NCBI GenBank assembly: GCA_029861865.1
Contig: JAOTYL010000004.1
Coordinates: 62,001-126,000 of the forward strand
DNA length: 64,000 bases
Direction of reading: 5' to 3'
DNA from: Myxococcales bacterium
Lineage (GTDB): Bacteria > Myxococcota_A > Polyangia > Polyangiales > Houyiibacteriaceae
Part shown: one piece after another, positions 51,955-59,675 of the stretch
How positions within the stretch are numbered: the first letter of the stretch is position 1
Layout of the letters: the number at the start of each line of letters is the position of its first letter
Notes under the pieces: model-generated
Database searches by the model: none
Told to the model about the DNA's origin: nothing
What the model saw: the letters and a program-made list of their open reading frames with translations, nothing else
Position numbers and translations under genes: made by a program

Positions 51955-52595
51955 CGCAAGATCCTCGGCGACCCCGTGCCGGATGGGACCAAGACTTTTC
52001 GCGCGACGCCGGTCGTGGTTCCACCGACCTCGCGATAGACGACGAAGCCAAAGCCGGCCTGTGACCGTGGCGCTTCCCAGTTCGTGTAGAGCACGGTGTC
52101 GATGAACACCTGGTTGTTGGAGCCTGCCTCGTAGCAAAAGGTGGTGTCCCCCCAACCGTCCACCCGAACGAGATCGTTGTCGGCCGTGTTCGGGTCGAAC
52201 GTGCTCGCGTAGAGATGATCGACACAACGCCAATGGTTGGCGTTGTCGCAGTCGAGATCGGCGAGGGTGATGCCCGAAGCGTTCTCGAAGCTGCTCACCG
52301 AGCAGCCACCAGCCGTGCCGCGGAGTGTTTCGAAGGCGAAGGGCTCAGCGGTGAGCCCGGTGCCGTTGTCGTTGTCGTAGACGACCTGATGCGCCCGCCC
52401 GTAGGCGCTCGACATGTATCGTGCGCGCTGAAACAGGCCGACGACCTCGCGGGCGACCATCGCCACCCGCCGGTCGGCGAACCCTTCGCCGATGCTCGGC
52501 AAGGCGGCACTGACGAGCACGCCCATCACCGCCAGCACGACCATCAGCTCTATAAGCGTGAATCCAACTAATCTAGGTTTGGGGTTCCCGGGCAC
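51951..52595 (-). CDS. fimT: FimT/FimU (GspH-type) minor pilin
   Basis: 214 residues with leader MPGNPKPRLVG and cleavage site before FTLIELMVVLAVMGVLVSAA, then the GspH/FimT domain (ADRRVAMVAREVVGLFQRAR, about 40-59). Two Cys pairs are visible (GGCSVSSF, LDCDNANHWRCVDH). First gene of the minor pilin cassette. The only available start is GTG 52595. A GG-N10-GC sequence ends only 2 nt upstream of the transcript start this would imply, so a sigma54 start here would be nearly leaderless; regulation is unresolved. Confidence 0.85.
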   Translation of the reverse strand: MPGNPKPRLVGFTLIELMVVLAVMGVLVSAALPSIGEGFADRRVAMVAREVVGLFQRARYMSSAYGRAHQVVYDNDNGTGLTAEPFAFETLRGTAGGCSVSSFENASGITLADLDCDNANHWRCVDHLYASTFDPNTADNDLVRVDGWGDTTFCYEAGSNNQVFIDTVLYTNWEAPRSQAGFGFVVYREVGGTTTGVARKVLVPSGTGSPRILR

Positions 52596-52606
52596 ACCGG
52601 TCTCTC

Positions 52607-52623
52607 TTGCAACCCTCGTACCG
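52607..52623 (-). promoter_or_regulatory. Weak sigma54-like -24/-12 element upstream of fimT
   Basis: On the minus strand the sequence is CGGTACGAGGGTTGCAA, matching GG-N10-GC (GG at 52622-52621, GC at 52610-52609) with one deviation from TGGCACG-N4-TTGC. The predicted transcript would start near 52597, two bases before GTG 52595, which makes it doubtful. Confidence 0.2.
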
Positions 52624-52798
52624 AAACTCGAATGAACCTAAATAGCTGAAACTAAACGATTTCACCCTGCGGTCTGGGCACTCGACCCCGCATTTCGTGC
52701 GGTTGCTATGAAAAAAATACAGGGTGGACGTGTGTTTCGAGGGTGCTTTGGCGTGTGCCTTGACAGGGTTGGGGTCAACGTCTACCGAGTTCTCTTCA

Positions 52799-52884
52799 GC
52801 GGAAGTGGCGGAATGGCAGACGCGCATGATTCAGGTTCATGTGAGGTAACACTCGTGGAGGTTCGAGTCCTCTCTTCCGCACCA
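52799..52884 (+). tRNA. tRNA-Leu (CAG)
   Basis: An 86-nt class II tRNA with encoded CCA. Acceptor GCGGAAG pairs with CTTCCGC; anticodon stem CATGA/TCATG with loop TTCAGGT gives anticodon CAG; the long variable arm (GAGGTAACACTC region) is typical of tRNA-Leu; T arm GGAGG-TTCGAGT-CCTCT. Its 3' end is copied 162 nt downstream. Confidence 0.93.
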
Positions 52885-52900
52885 GGCTAGAAATAACGGC
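52864..52900. repeat. Direct repeat copy 1: tRNA-Leu 3' end plus 16 nt
   Basis: 37 bp running from CGAGTCCTCTCTTCCGCACC through GGCTAGAAATAACGGC, identical to 53026-53062. It covers the 3' part of the T arm, the acceptor strand and CCA. A tRNA-derived direct repeat is typical of an integration site. Confidence 0.85.
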
Positions 52901-53025
52901 AAATTACGTACGTGCGAGGACTCGTACCTACGGTGTACTCGGCCCTTCGGGCCTCCGTACTGGCCCTGGACGACTGCGGCTCCACGGACTCGGGTCCGTT
53001 CCGCTCGCACCCCTCCAGTCCCACA

Positions 53026-53062
53026 CGAGTCCTCTCTTCCGCACCAGGCTAGAAATAACGGC
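53026..53062. repeat. Direct repeat copy 2 (possible att-site scar)
   Basis: Exact copy of 52864-52900. The 125 nt between the two copies hold no gene, only short hairpins such as GGCCC/GGGCC, so any integrated element has been lost or this is a tandem duplication. Confidence 0.85.
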
Positions 53063-53063
53063 T

Positions 53064-53085
53064 AAAAGGGGACTGTCCCCTTTTT
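53064..53085. terminator. Strong symmetric hairpin, terminator or REP-like
   Basis: AAAAGGGG (53064-53071) and CCCCTTTT (53077-53084) flank ACTGT, with T5 on one strand and A/T-rich ends on both. It overlaps the stop codon of the small minus-strand gene and could terminate both strands. GGGGAC-GTCCCC hairpins of this form also occur as REP-type repeats near transposase-like genes in many genomes. Confidence 0.65.
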
Positions 53086-53338
53086 AGGCGGCGCGTTTGG
53101 CTTGTTTTCTGGTGCCGGCTTTGGAGAGGGCTAGGACTAGGCCTTTCATCGTGAGGCGGGTGCGGTGGGCGTCGACGAGGCCTTGGGCGTCGAGGCGGAT
53201 CAGAAGATCTCGGAGTTGGGGTTCGGGCGTGTCCAGCCAGTCGGCGAGCGCCTTGAGGGTGGCGGGGATATCGGCCCGGGCGAGCTCGTAAAGGGCCTCC
53301 AACGCGGATAGGCCTCGTTGTTCGTCGTTGTCTTTCAT
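53084..53338 (-). CDS. Small winged-helix-like protein
   Basis: 84 residues with the pattern of a winged helix-turn-helix: SALEALYELARAD, then PATLKALADWLDTPEPQLRD (helices 2-3) and LLIRLDAQGLVDAHRTRLTM (wing). It ends in a basic tail (SKAGTRKQAKRAA). Such proteins can be MarR-like regulators, but it is short and has no ligand domain. The gene ends inside a strong hairpin and sits next to the duplicated tRNA-Leu end, so it may be a remnant cargo gene of a lost element. Target genes are unknown. Confidence 0.6.
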   Translation of the reverse strand: MKDNDEQRGLSALEALYELARADIPATLKALADWLDTPEPQLRDLLIRLDAQGLVDAHRTRLTMKGLVLALSKAGTRKQAKRAA

Positions 53339-53447
53339 CAGAGAGCCAGAATACCCAATACTGATAATCAGTCCAGTTTTTGGTGTTCAGTGGGTCTGAA
53401 ACCGTAACTCGATCGGCAACCGATCGAATTCTATACGATTTTGGCGC

Positions 53448-56078
53448 TCAGATCTCAAGCTCGATCAGCAACAACTTGTTGCAGTCCCGCTTCGTGGAGA
53501 GCTCCCGGATCGGCCGGTCGGGGACCAACTTCTTGAAGCTTGGGTACCGCTTGTGCTCGAACACGAAGTAAGCCCGCCGTCCCCGATTCTCTTCGAGCCA
53601 CTTCGTGATCCGTTTGTTGTCGATCTCGGCGAACACGTGAACGCGATTGCCGGTATAGAAGTTCTCGCCCTTCCAGTTCATCTGCCAGGCCACGAGGGGC
53701 TCGTCGGCGCTTTGCCGATCTGCGTAGTAACGCTCGGTCAAGTTTCGGATGCCCCAGTGATCGGCGAGATCCACCATGTAGACATTGAGGGCCCAGGCCG
53801 AGAACACGATCGCGAGCCCCATGAGCCCCCGGCTCGCCACTTGTCGCCAAGCTTGAAAGCCCGCCGCGGCGGTGAGAAGGGTGGCGGTGATCGCAAAGCC
53901 GCTCAGAATGGGCCGGTAGTCGAGGTGCTCCGGCCACAGACGGCCGTAGTTATAGACGAAGAGGTGGATTAGCCGCTCGTTTCCCTGCGGTCGTGCGGTG
54001 GTGACCCAACTCAAGTCCCGCCCGACGAAAGCGACGGCACAGGCGCCCATGATCAAAGCCACCCCGATCGCGATGCTCCACCGAGGTGAGGGAATGCGAG
54101 TCACGGCCCTTGCGAGGTCGGAGCGGGCCACCGCGATGATCAGCAGCCCGACCGCGAGGCAAGCGTAGGCCTTGGCCGGGTCGGCCTGTTGCAAGATCCA
54201 GTCGTCGATCTCCATCGCCTGGGCCGGGATGATTCCGCGCGGGTCACCGGTCAGAAACGCGAAACCCAACACGAAGAACACAGCAGCGGCAGCAGCCAAC
54301 AGCGTGGCAAACGGGCGTCTTGGCCCCCACCATTGCGACATCGCGATGCCGATCAGGATCGCGGCGGGGATGATCGCAGGAAGGATGTAGTGATGGAACT
54401 TGGTCGCCATCGCGCTGAAGAGAACAAACGACGACAGCAACCAAAGCCCCAAGAAGAGCAAGGTGTCGCTTCGGGAGTCGTTCATCGAACGCGCGTGGGC
54501 GCGGTACCCAAGGAACGCCACGAGAGCTGCCGGAATGAGAGCGACCCATGGGAAGGTGGCGTACCCGATCTGGGCGAGGAAGTACTCGATGGTGCCCTTG
54601 TCGCCGTGGACGCCGCTCGCGAGCCGATTGATGTGATCGTGAATCAGTAGCCGGTTCGTGAAGCCCGACCCGTGTCGCACGTACATCGCGAGGTACCAGG
54701 GCAGGCTCACGGCAACGACGACGAGCGTACCTGAAGCGATTCGGAGCTCGCCGTTCCCGAGCAACGCCCAGCGCTGCGAGGCGATCAGATAGAGAAGCGC
54801 GATCAGCCCCGGGATCGCGAGCCCCAACAGGCCCTTCGCCATGAACGCGATCGCGCAAGAGAAATAGAAGGCGTACATCAAGAGTGGCCGTTGGCGACGC
54901 TCCTTGCGAAAGATGAATGCGATCGCGCAAAGGGCGCAGAGCCAGAGAATACCCTGGACGAACGGCTGGCCCCCGAAGCCCTGTACCCGAGGCAGTTGCT
55001 CTCGGGGGTCTGGATTTCCAGGAATGTCGATGTTGCCGGCAGACCCGTAGAGAAAGCGGTCGGGATGGGTCACCAGGTGCCAACCGTCGATCCACGAGAC
55101 ATTGCGTGAGATCAGGTAGGCCGCCTGCGGAAGAACAGCGAGCACGACCAAGAACAAGATCGCGTGCTGGAGCGACAGCTTGACGGGGCCGATTCGGAAG
55201 ACCGTGGCTTCTCGCTCGGGATCCTCCTCCACTGCGAGCAGCAAGCAGCAGGCCGCGATGGTGATCGCAGCGACGAGAGGGAGGTCGGTGATCGCCTGTC
55301 GCGAAATGAAGAAGAATTGTGGCATCGTCGCGGTGACCAAGACGGCAAGGGCCCCCGCCCGGGCGCCGAATTGGCGCCGTATCGTTGCGTAGATGACGCC
55401 AAGCGCGGCGATCGTCATGACGAAGGTCGGCATCCGAATCGCCCATTCCGGATGTGCTGGATGAGCGTCGGGCAAAAAGTCCACTCCGGCCACGCCCATG
55501 CTCCAAGCCTCAGCCCAGAAGAGAAGGATCGGTTTCGACCAGAACCAGTTGTCCTGCGCCCACCACAAGCTGATCCAGTCGTTGCGCGCCAAGATCTCTC
55601 GCGCGACCTCGCCGTAGTGCGTCTCCCACGGATCCCACAGGCTGTAGGTGCCGAGCAGCGGCAGGTAGATGGCAGAGACGATGATCAACACCAGGAGTCC
55701 CGGCCGCCGCAGCGCAGGAGGAACCAAGCAGGCGAGCGCGACGCAGATCGTGATCGGCAAGCCGTCGTAGCCGCCGACCAAGCATCCGATCGCGACCACG
55801 GCCGCGGCCAAAGCCCCGGCGGCGATGGGTGATATGACCTCTCCGGGCTTCTTGCCGAGCGTCGTTTCACGCCAGGGAACCGGGTCGCCCGAGGGTACCG
55901 GGACGAGCCACGCGACCCATCCCGCGGAAGCGACCAGCGCGATCAGGGTTCCCCACAAGGGTCCGAGAAAGAACGGATCGCGCTTGGCCATCCACAGGAC
56001 CATCGCGACGGAAGCCAGCACGGCCACGACCAACGCGGTGACCTTCTTCGATTCTCTGGGACCCTCCGCGCTCGGCAA
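53448..56078 (-). CDS. ArnT/PMT-family membrane glycosyltransferase
   Basis: 876-residue inner-membrane protein with about 12-14 membrane segments and a C-terminal soluble part. The first periplasmic loop has YSLWDPWETHYGEVAREILA (about residues 146-165), the acidic catalytic loop of ArnT and related GT-C enzymes that use polyprenyl-linked sugars. PQFFFISRQAITDLP (about 250-264) is the second conserved region. It is longer than ArnT (about 550) owing to inserts near residues 340-370 and the C-terminal domain (about 775-876). The acceptor (lipid A, protein or another glycan) cannot be told. Start is TTG 56078, with no ATG upstream in frame. The small membrane protein gene upstream is probably co-transcribed. 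Confidence 0.82.
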   Translation of the reverse strand: MPSAEGPRESKKVTALVVAVLASVAMVLWMAKRDPFFLGPLWGTLIALVASAGWVAWLVPVPSGDPVPWRETTLGKKPGEVISPIAAGALAAAVVAIGCLVGGYDGLPITICVALACLVPPALRRPGLLVLIIVSAIYLPLLGTYSLWDPWETHYGEVAREILARNDWISLWWAQDNWFWSKPILLFWAEAWSMGVAGVDFLPDAHPAHPEWAIRMPTFVMTIAALGVIYATIRRQFGARAGALAVLVTATMPQFFFISRQAITDLPLVAAITIAACCLLLAVEEDPEREATVFRIGPVKLSLQHAILFLVVLAVLPQAAYLISRNVSWIDGWHLVTHPDRFLYGSAGNIDIPGNPDPREQLPRVQGFGGQPFVQGILWLCALCAIAFIFRKERRQRPLLMYAFYFSCAIAFMAKGLLGLAIPGLIALLYLIASQRWALLGNGELRIASGTLVVVAVSLPWYLAMYVRHGSGFTNRLLIHDHINRLASGVHGDKGTIEYFLAQIGYATFPWVALIPAALVAFLGYRAHARSMNDSRSDTLLFLGLWLLSSFVLFSAMATKFHHYILPAIIPAAILIGIAMSQWWGPRRPFATLLAAAAAVFFVLGFAFLTGDPRGIIPAQAMEIDDWILQQADPAKAYACLAVGLLIIAVARSDLARAVTRIPSPRWSIAIGVALIMGACAVAFVGRDLSWVTTARPQGNERLIHLFVYNYGRLWPEHLDYRPILSGFAITATLLTAAAGFQAWRQVASRGLMGLAIVFSAWALNVYMVDLADHWGIRNLTERYYADRQSADEPLVAWQMNWKGENFYTGNRVHVFAEIDNKRITKWLEENRGRRAYFVFEHKRYPSFKKLVPDRPIRELSTKRDCNKLLLIELEI

Positions 56079-56106
56079 CCCGGGCCGAGCATAGCAGGCC
56101 TGCAGC

Positions 56107-56478
56107 TCACTCCCTCAGGTCGAATCGCGTCAGGCCTTCGGCCGGAACGGTCAGCGGTCGGCTGTGCTCGATCCCGCGACCGGCGGGCCCGTAGATCGTA
56201 ATCCGCGCCCTGTACTGACCTGGCTGAAGGCTGAGCTTGTGAAAAATGGCACCGTCGTCACCCGTAGCGCGGTTAAAGCGGGCGCTCACCACAGCTTTTC
56301 CGTCCTGAACGATGTCCACATCCACTCGGCGGACTTCGGGACCAGTCTGATAAGCCACTTGGATGTCCCGCGGCCAGGCCCGAGCCAGCTGACCTCCGAC
56401 GACCGCCAGGCCGACCACCGCGATGACGGTTGCTAGCCGTTTCCGGGCCAAGAAGGGAGTCGACTGGGCTTGCGTCAC
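56107..56478 (-). CDS. Small membrane-anchored protein of unknown function
   Basis: 123 residues with one N-terminal membrane helix (LATVIAVVGLAVVGGQLA, about 15-32) and a beta-rich exported domain (PEVRRVDVDIVQDGKAVVSA, about 47-66; LQPGQYRARITIYG, about 84-97). No named family is recognised. It lies 28 nt upstream of the glycosyltransferase gene on the same strand and diverges from relA/spoT, with the 104-nt gap holding a promoter for the latter. Confidence 0.55.
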   Translation of the reverse strand: MTQAQSTPFLARKRLATVIAVVGLAVVGGQLARAWPRDIQVAYQTGPEVRRVDVDIVQDGKAVVSARFNRATGDDGAIFHKLSLQPGQYRARITIYGPAGRGIEHSRPLTVPAEGLTRFDLRE

Positions 56479-56527
56479 TCAATTCGTGGTTATGATGATT
56501 AGATGCGAAAGTGCGAACGTCACTACC

Positions 56528-56556
56528 TTGGCACCAATTGGAGTCGGTGTTAAATT
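56528..56556 (+). promoter_or_regulatory. Candidate sigma70-like promoter for the relA/spoT gene
   Basis: TTGGCA (56528-56533, 5 of 6) and TAAATT (56551-56556, 4 of 6) with a 17-nt spacer; predicted start near 56563, 20 nt before ATG 56583. Confidence 0.45.
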
Positions 56557-56582
56557 GAACGTTGCCCAATAAGTACGCCGTT

Positions 56583-58727
56583 ATGGTCCGCCTCACCGAC
56601 ATTCTTGAAAAGGTGAAGGGATACCATCCCCGAGCGGACACCGATCTGATCAATAAGGCCTACGTCTACTCCGCCCGAATGCACGACGGGCAGAGCCGAA
56701 AATCCGGAGACCCCTACTTCGCGCATCCGGTGGCGGTGGCCGACGTCATCGCCGACATGCGTCTGGACTCCTCGAGCGTTTGCGCCGCCCTCCTTCACGA
56801 CGTGGTCGAGGATTGCGAGGCGAGCATCCCCGACATCGAAACGGTGTTTGGCGAAGAGGTCGCCTTCCTGGTCGATGGCGTCACGAAGCTCGGCAAGATC
56901 AATTTCGCATCACGCGAAGATCGTCAGGCCGAAAGCTTTCGAAAGATGCTGGTGGCGATGGCCCGGGACATTCGGGTGTTGCTCGTCAAGTTGGCGGACC
57001 GGCTCGATAATATGCGCACGCTCGAGCACATGTCGCCAGACTCGCAAGAGCGCATCGCGCGGGAGACTTTGGAGATTTACGCGCCCCTCGCTGGCCGACT
57101 CGGCATCCAGTGGCTCAAAGCCGAGCTCGAAGATCTCAGCTTCAAGCACCTCGAGCCAGAGGCGCACGACCTACTCGCCGCCGAAGTCGAGGGGGTCGCG
57201 AAGATCACCGACAGCTACATTGCGGACGTCACGGCACAGTTGAAGAAGATGCTGTTGACGCGCGGTTTCTCGGTCCAGATCAGCGGCCGCCGTAAGCATC
57301 TCTATTCGCTTCACCGCAAAATGAAGAGCACTGGAGTCGGGTTCGAGCAGGTGCACGACTTCGTCGCGTTCCGAGTCATCACCGAGAGCGTTGCCGATTG
57401 CTATGCCACCCTCGGCGTGATCCATTCCGAATGGACGCCGGTGCCGGGTCGTTTCAAGGACTATGTCGCGCTCCCGAAGTCGAACATGTACCAATCGCTG
57501 CATACGACCGTGATCGGGCCCGGAAACCGCCGCGTCGAGGTCCAGATACGCACGCACGAGATGCATCGCACTGCTGAGTTCGGGATTGCCGCACACTGGG
57601 TGTACAAAGACCACACCGGAGGGATCGACCCGAAGGATGCCGCGCGGTTCGTATGGCTCAGGCAGCTGATGGAGTTCCAAAAAGAAGTCGCCGATCCCGA
57701 GGAGTTCTACGAGAGCGTCAGGGTCGACCTCTTCCCTGAGGACGTTTATGTGTTCACTCCGAAAGGCGACGTCAAAACGTTTCCTCGAGGCGCTACCCCC
57801 ATCGACTTCGCCTATGCGGTTCACTCCGAGGTGGGGCACCGGTGCTCGGGAGCCCGGGTCAACGGCGCGATTGTACCGCTCCGTCACAAGCTTCAGAACG
57901 GCGATGTCGTCGACATCATCACGAGTAAGAAGCATCACCCCAGCAAGGATTGGCTCGAGTTTGCCAGCACGAGCCGTGCGCGCTCGCGCATTCGAGCATA
58001 CCTGCGGATGGAGGAACGAAATCAGGCCGTCGAGCTCGGCCGGGAGCTGCTCGAAAAGGAGATGCGCAAGAACAAGCTGTCGCTATCCCGTTTTCTCAAG
58101 AGCAATCGTGCGAAAGAGATCCTCACGCGGTTCGGTACGGGTAGCGAAGACGAGCTCTACGCCCGAATCGGGATCGGAAAGCTCGCGCTCCCGACCGTCA
58201 TGGAGGCGATCGTTCCGAGCGAGGATGGTGAGCGCGACAGCCTTCGGCCAGGCTTCATCGAACGCACGGTCCAGCGCGTTTCGAAGAGCTCGGACACCAG
58301 CGGCATTCGCATTCAGGGCATCGACAACATGCTCGTCCGGTTTGCCCAGTGCTGTAGTCCCGTTCCCGGTGATCCGGTGACCGGCTGGATCACCCGGGGT
58401 CGCGGCGTATCGGTCCATCGCCGAGGCTGTCCGCGGGTTCTCGAGCTCGATCCGGAACGGCGCGTGCAGGTGACTTGGGCCGACGATGTCAAGGTCGACC
58501 TTCCGGTGTCGCTCCGCGTGATGACCGACGACCGTTCCGGTATCCTCGCATCGGTTTCGTCCGTTTTTTCGTCGAATGGCGTGAGCATCAACGAAGCCTC
58601 GTGTCTCTCAAAGGATGGTCGCGCCGAAAACATGTTTTACTTCCGCGTTGGCGACCTAGACCTCCTGCGGGAAATCATGCGCGGCGTCGCCAAGGTCCAG
58701 GGCGTCATCGACGTCGAACGCATCTAG
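56583..58727 (+). CDS. Bifunctional RelA/SpoT (p)ppGpp synthetase/hydrolase
   Basis: Controls the stringent response by making and degrading (p)ppGpp. The 714 residues contain an HD hydrolase (about 25-180; YFAHPVAVADVIADM, LLHDVVEDCEAS, VKLADRLDNMRTL), the synthetase domain (about 235-350; SGRRKHLYSLHRKM, FRVITESVADCY, VPGRFKDYVALPKSNMYQSL), TGS (about 385-450), and a C-terminal ACT domain (about 640-714). The RFKD motif at about 289 is the RxKD type found in bifunctional SpoT/Rel enzymes. Both sites look intact. Start ATG 56583 (MVRLTDILEK); the TTG at 56562 only adds seven residues. Three nt separate it from the convergent protease gene. Confidence 0.95.
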   Translation: MVRLTDILEKVKGYHPRADTDLINKAYVYSARMHDGQSRKSGDPYFAHPVAVADVIADMRLDSSSVCAALLHDVVEDCEASIPDIETVFGEEVAFLVDGVTKLGKINFASREDRQAESFRKMLVAMARDIRVLLVKLADRLDNMRTLEHMSPDSQERIARETLEIYAPLAGRLGIQWLKAELEDLSFKHLEPEAHDLLAAEVEGVAKITDSYIADVTAQLKKMLLTRGFSVQISGRRKHLYSLHRKMKSTGVGFEQVHDFVAFRVITESVADCYATLGVIHSEWTPVPGRFKDYVALPKSNMYQSLHTTVIGPGNRRVEVQIRTHEMHRTAEFGIAAHWVYKDHTGGIDPKDAARFVWLRQLMEFQKEVADPEEFYESVRVDLFPEDVYVFTPKGDVKTFPRGATPIDFAYAVHSEVGHRCSGARVNGAIVPLRHKLQNGDVVDIITSKKHHPSKDWLEFASTSRARSRIRAYLRMEERNQAVELGRELLEKEMRKNKLSLSRFLKSNRAKEILTRFGTGSEDELYARIGIGKLALPTVMEAIVPSEDGERDSLRPGFIERTVQRVSKSSDTSGIRIQGIDNMLVRFAQCCSPVPGDPVTGWITRGRGVSVHRRGCPRVLELDPERRVQVTWADDVKVDLPVSLRVMTDDRSGILASVSSVFSSNGVSINEASCLSKDGRAENMFYFRVGDLDLLREIMRGVAKVQGVIDVERI

Positions 58728-58730
58728 CCA

Positions 58731-59585
58731 TCACGGGCCGTCTTCCGTAGCGCGCCACACCACGGTCAGGAGCCCAGCTACCGCCAGGATCGACACGAAG
58801 ATCAGCCACAGACCGATGTGCTCTACTCGATCGGAGAGGGTGTTGAAGCCCTCGACTCGAACCAAGGTAACTGGGAGCAGCAGTGGCGTGGCGTTGATGC
58901 CAGCGTGTAACGCGATGCTCGCCAAGGTGGATCTCGTCCGCAGTGCGACGATGCCGAGGATCAGCCCACCGAGGGTTGCGTAGATTGCTCCCGGCCAGCC
59001 GTGGACGATCCCGAAGAGGACCGAGCTCCATACCAACGCGACGCGCGTGCCATAACGTGCTTGCAGCGCGGGGAGGAGCCAGCCTCGAAATACGAGCTCC
59101 TCGGTCACGGGGGCGACCAAAACGAAGGCGACCAGGGCCGACATCCCACCCCACCAAGTGGTGGGATTCAACATTTGATAGCGTCGGGCCAACTCGTCGA
59201 ACGCGAGTGGCCAGATTTCCTGCGCGACGTTTCCGATCTCGGCCAACGAAAATTGCAGAAAGAGCCCAGCCGCAAAGCACAGACCAACGATGCCTCCCGC
59301 CAAAGGACGGACGTGAACGGCTCCGAGGAATCCCGCCTCGCGGGACTTGTGTGGAAACACGAAGATGAACAACAGGCACACACCGGCGGCCTGCGCCAAT
59401 GCGAGATTGATCGGTGCGTCGGCGCCGGCCCGAACGGCCTCGGTCCAACCGGACCAGGTCATCGAGAACTTCTTCAACTGGAGAAAACCGGCCAACGCCA
59501 GGAAGACGGCGTTGAGTACCGGTACGGCGAGCGCAATGAGCAGCGTCTCCAGCGCTATCGGCAGAGCTCGGAAGTCTCGTCCCAC
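58731..59585 (-). CDS. CPBP-family intramembrane metalloprotease
   Basis: 284-residue membrane protein with about eight hydrophobic segments. It carries the three motifs of the CAAX-protease/bacteriocin-processing family: TEELVFRGWLLPAL (about 160-173, catalytic Glu-Glu and Arg), FGIVHGWPGAIY (about 191-202, His) and ALHAGINATPLLL (about 227-239, His). Bacterial members mostly have unknown substrates and some process or protect against small peptides. It lies in its own transcription unit between relA/spoT and the TPR lipoprotein. Confidence 0.88.
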   Translation of the reverse strand: MGRDFRALPIALETLLIALAVPVLNAVFLALAGFLQLKKFSMTWSGWTEAVRAGADAPINLALAQAAGVCLLFIFVFPHKSREAGFLGAVHVRPLAGGIVGLCFAAGLFLQFSLAEIGNVAQEIWPLAFDELARRYQMLNPTTWWGGMSALVAFVLVAPVTEELVFRGWLLPALQARYGTRVALVWSSVLFGIVHGWPGAIYATLGGLILGIVALRTRSTLASIALHAGINATPLLLPVTLVRVEGFNTLSDRVEHIGLWLIFVSILAVAGLLTVVWRATEDGP

Positions 59586-59675
59586 GTCCTCGCGTAGCCT
59601 GACATGGACCGAGGGGTATCGGGCAAGATATGAGCCTGCCCTGTTCGGCCTACCCTGCTATAGCGGCTGAGCGGC

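Noticed and set aside
52901-53025. A second tRNA in the sequence between the two 37-bp repeats
   Set aside because: Only the 3' end of tRNA-Leu is duplicated; no D arm or anticodon arm can be folded.
54244-55506. Second minus-strand frame of 420 codons within the glycosyltransferase gene
   Set aside because: Alternate frame of a membrane protein gene; extremely Arg/Ser-rich.
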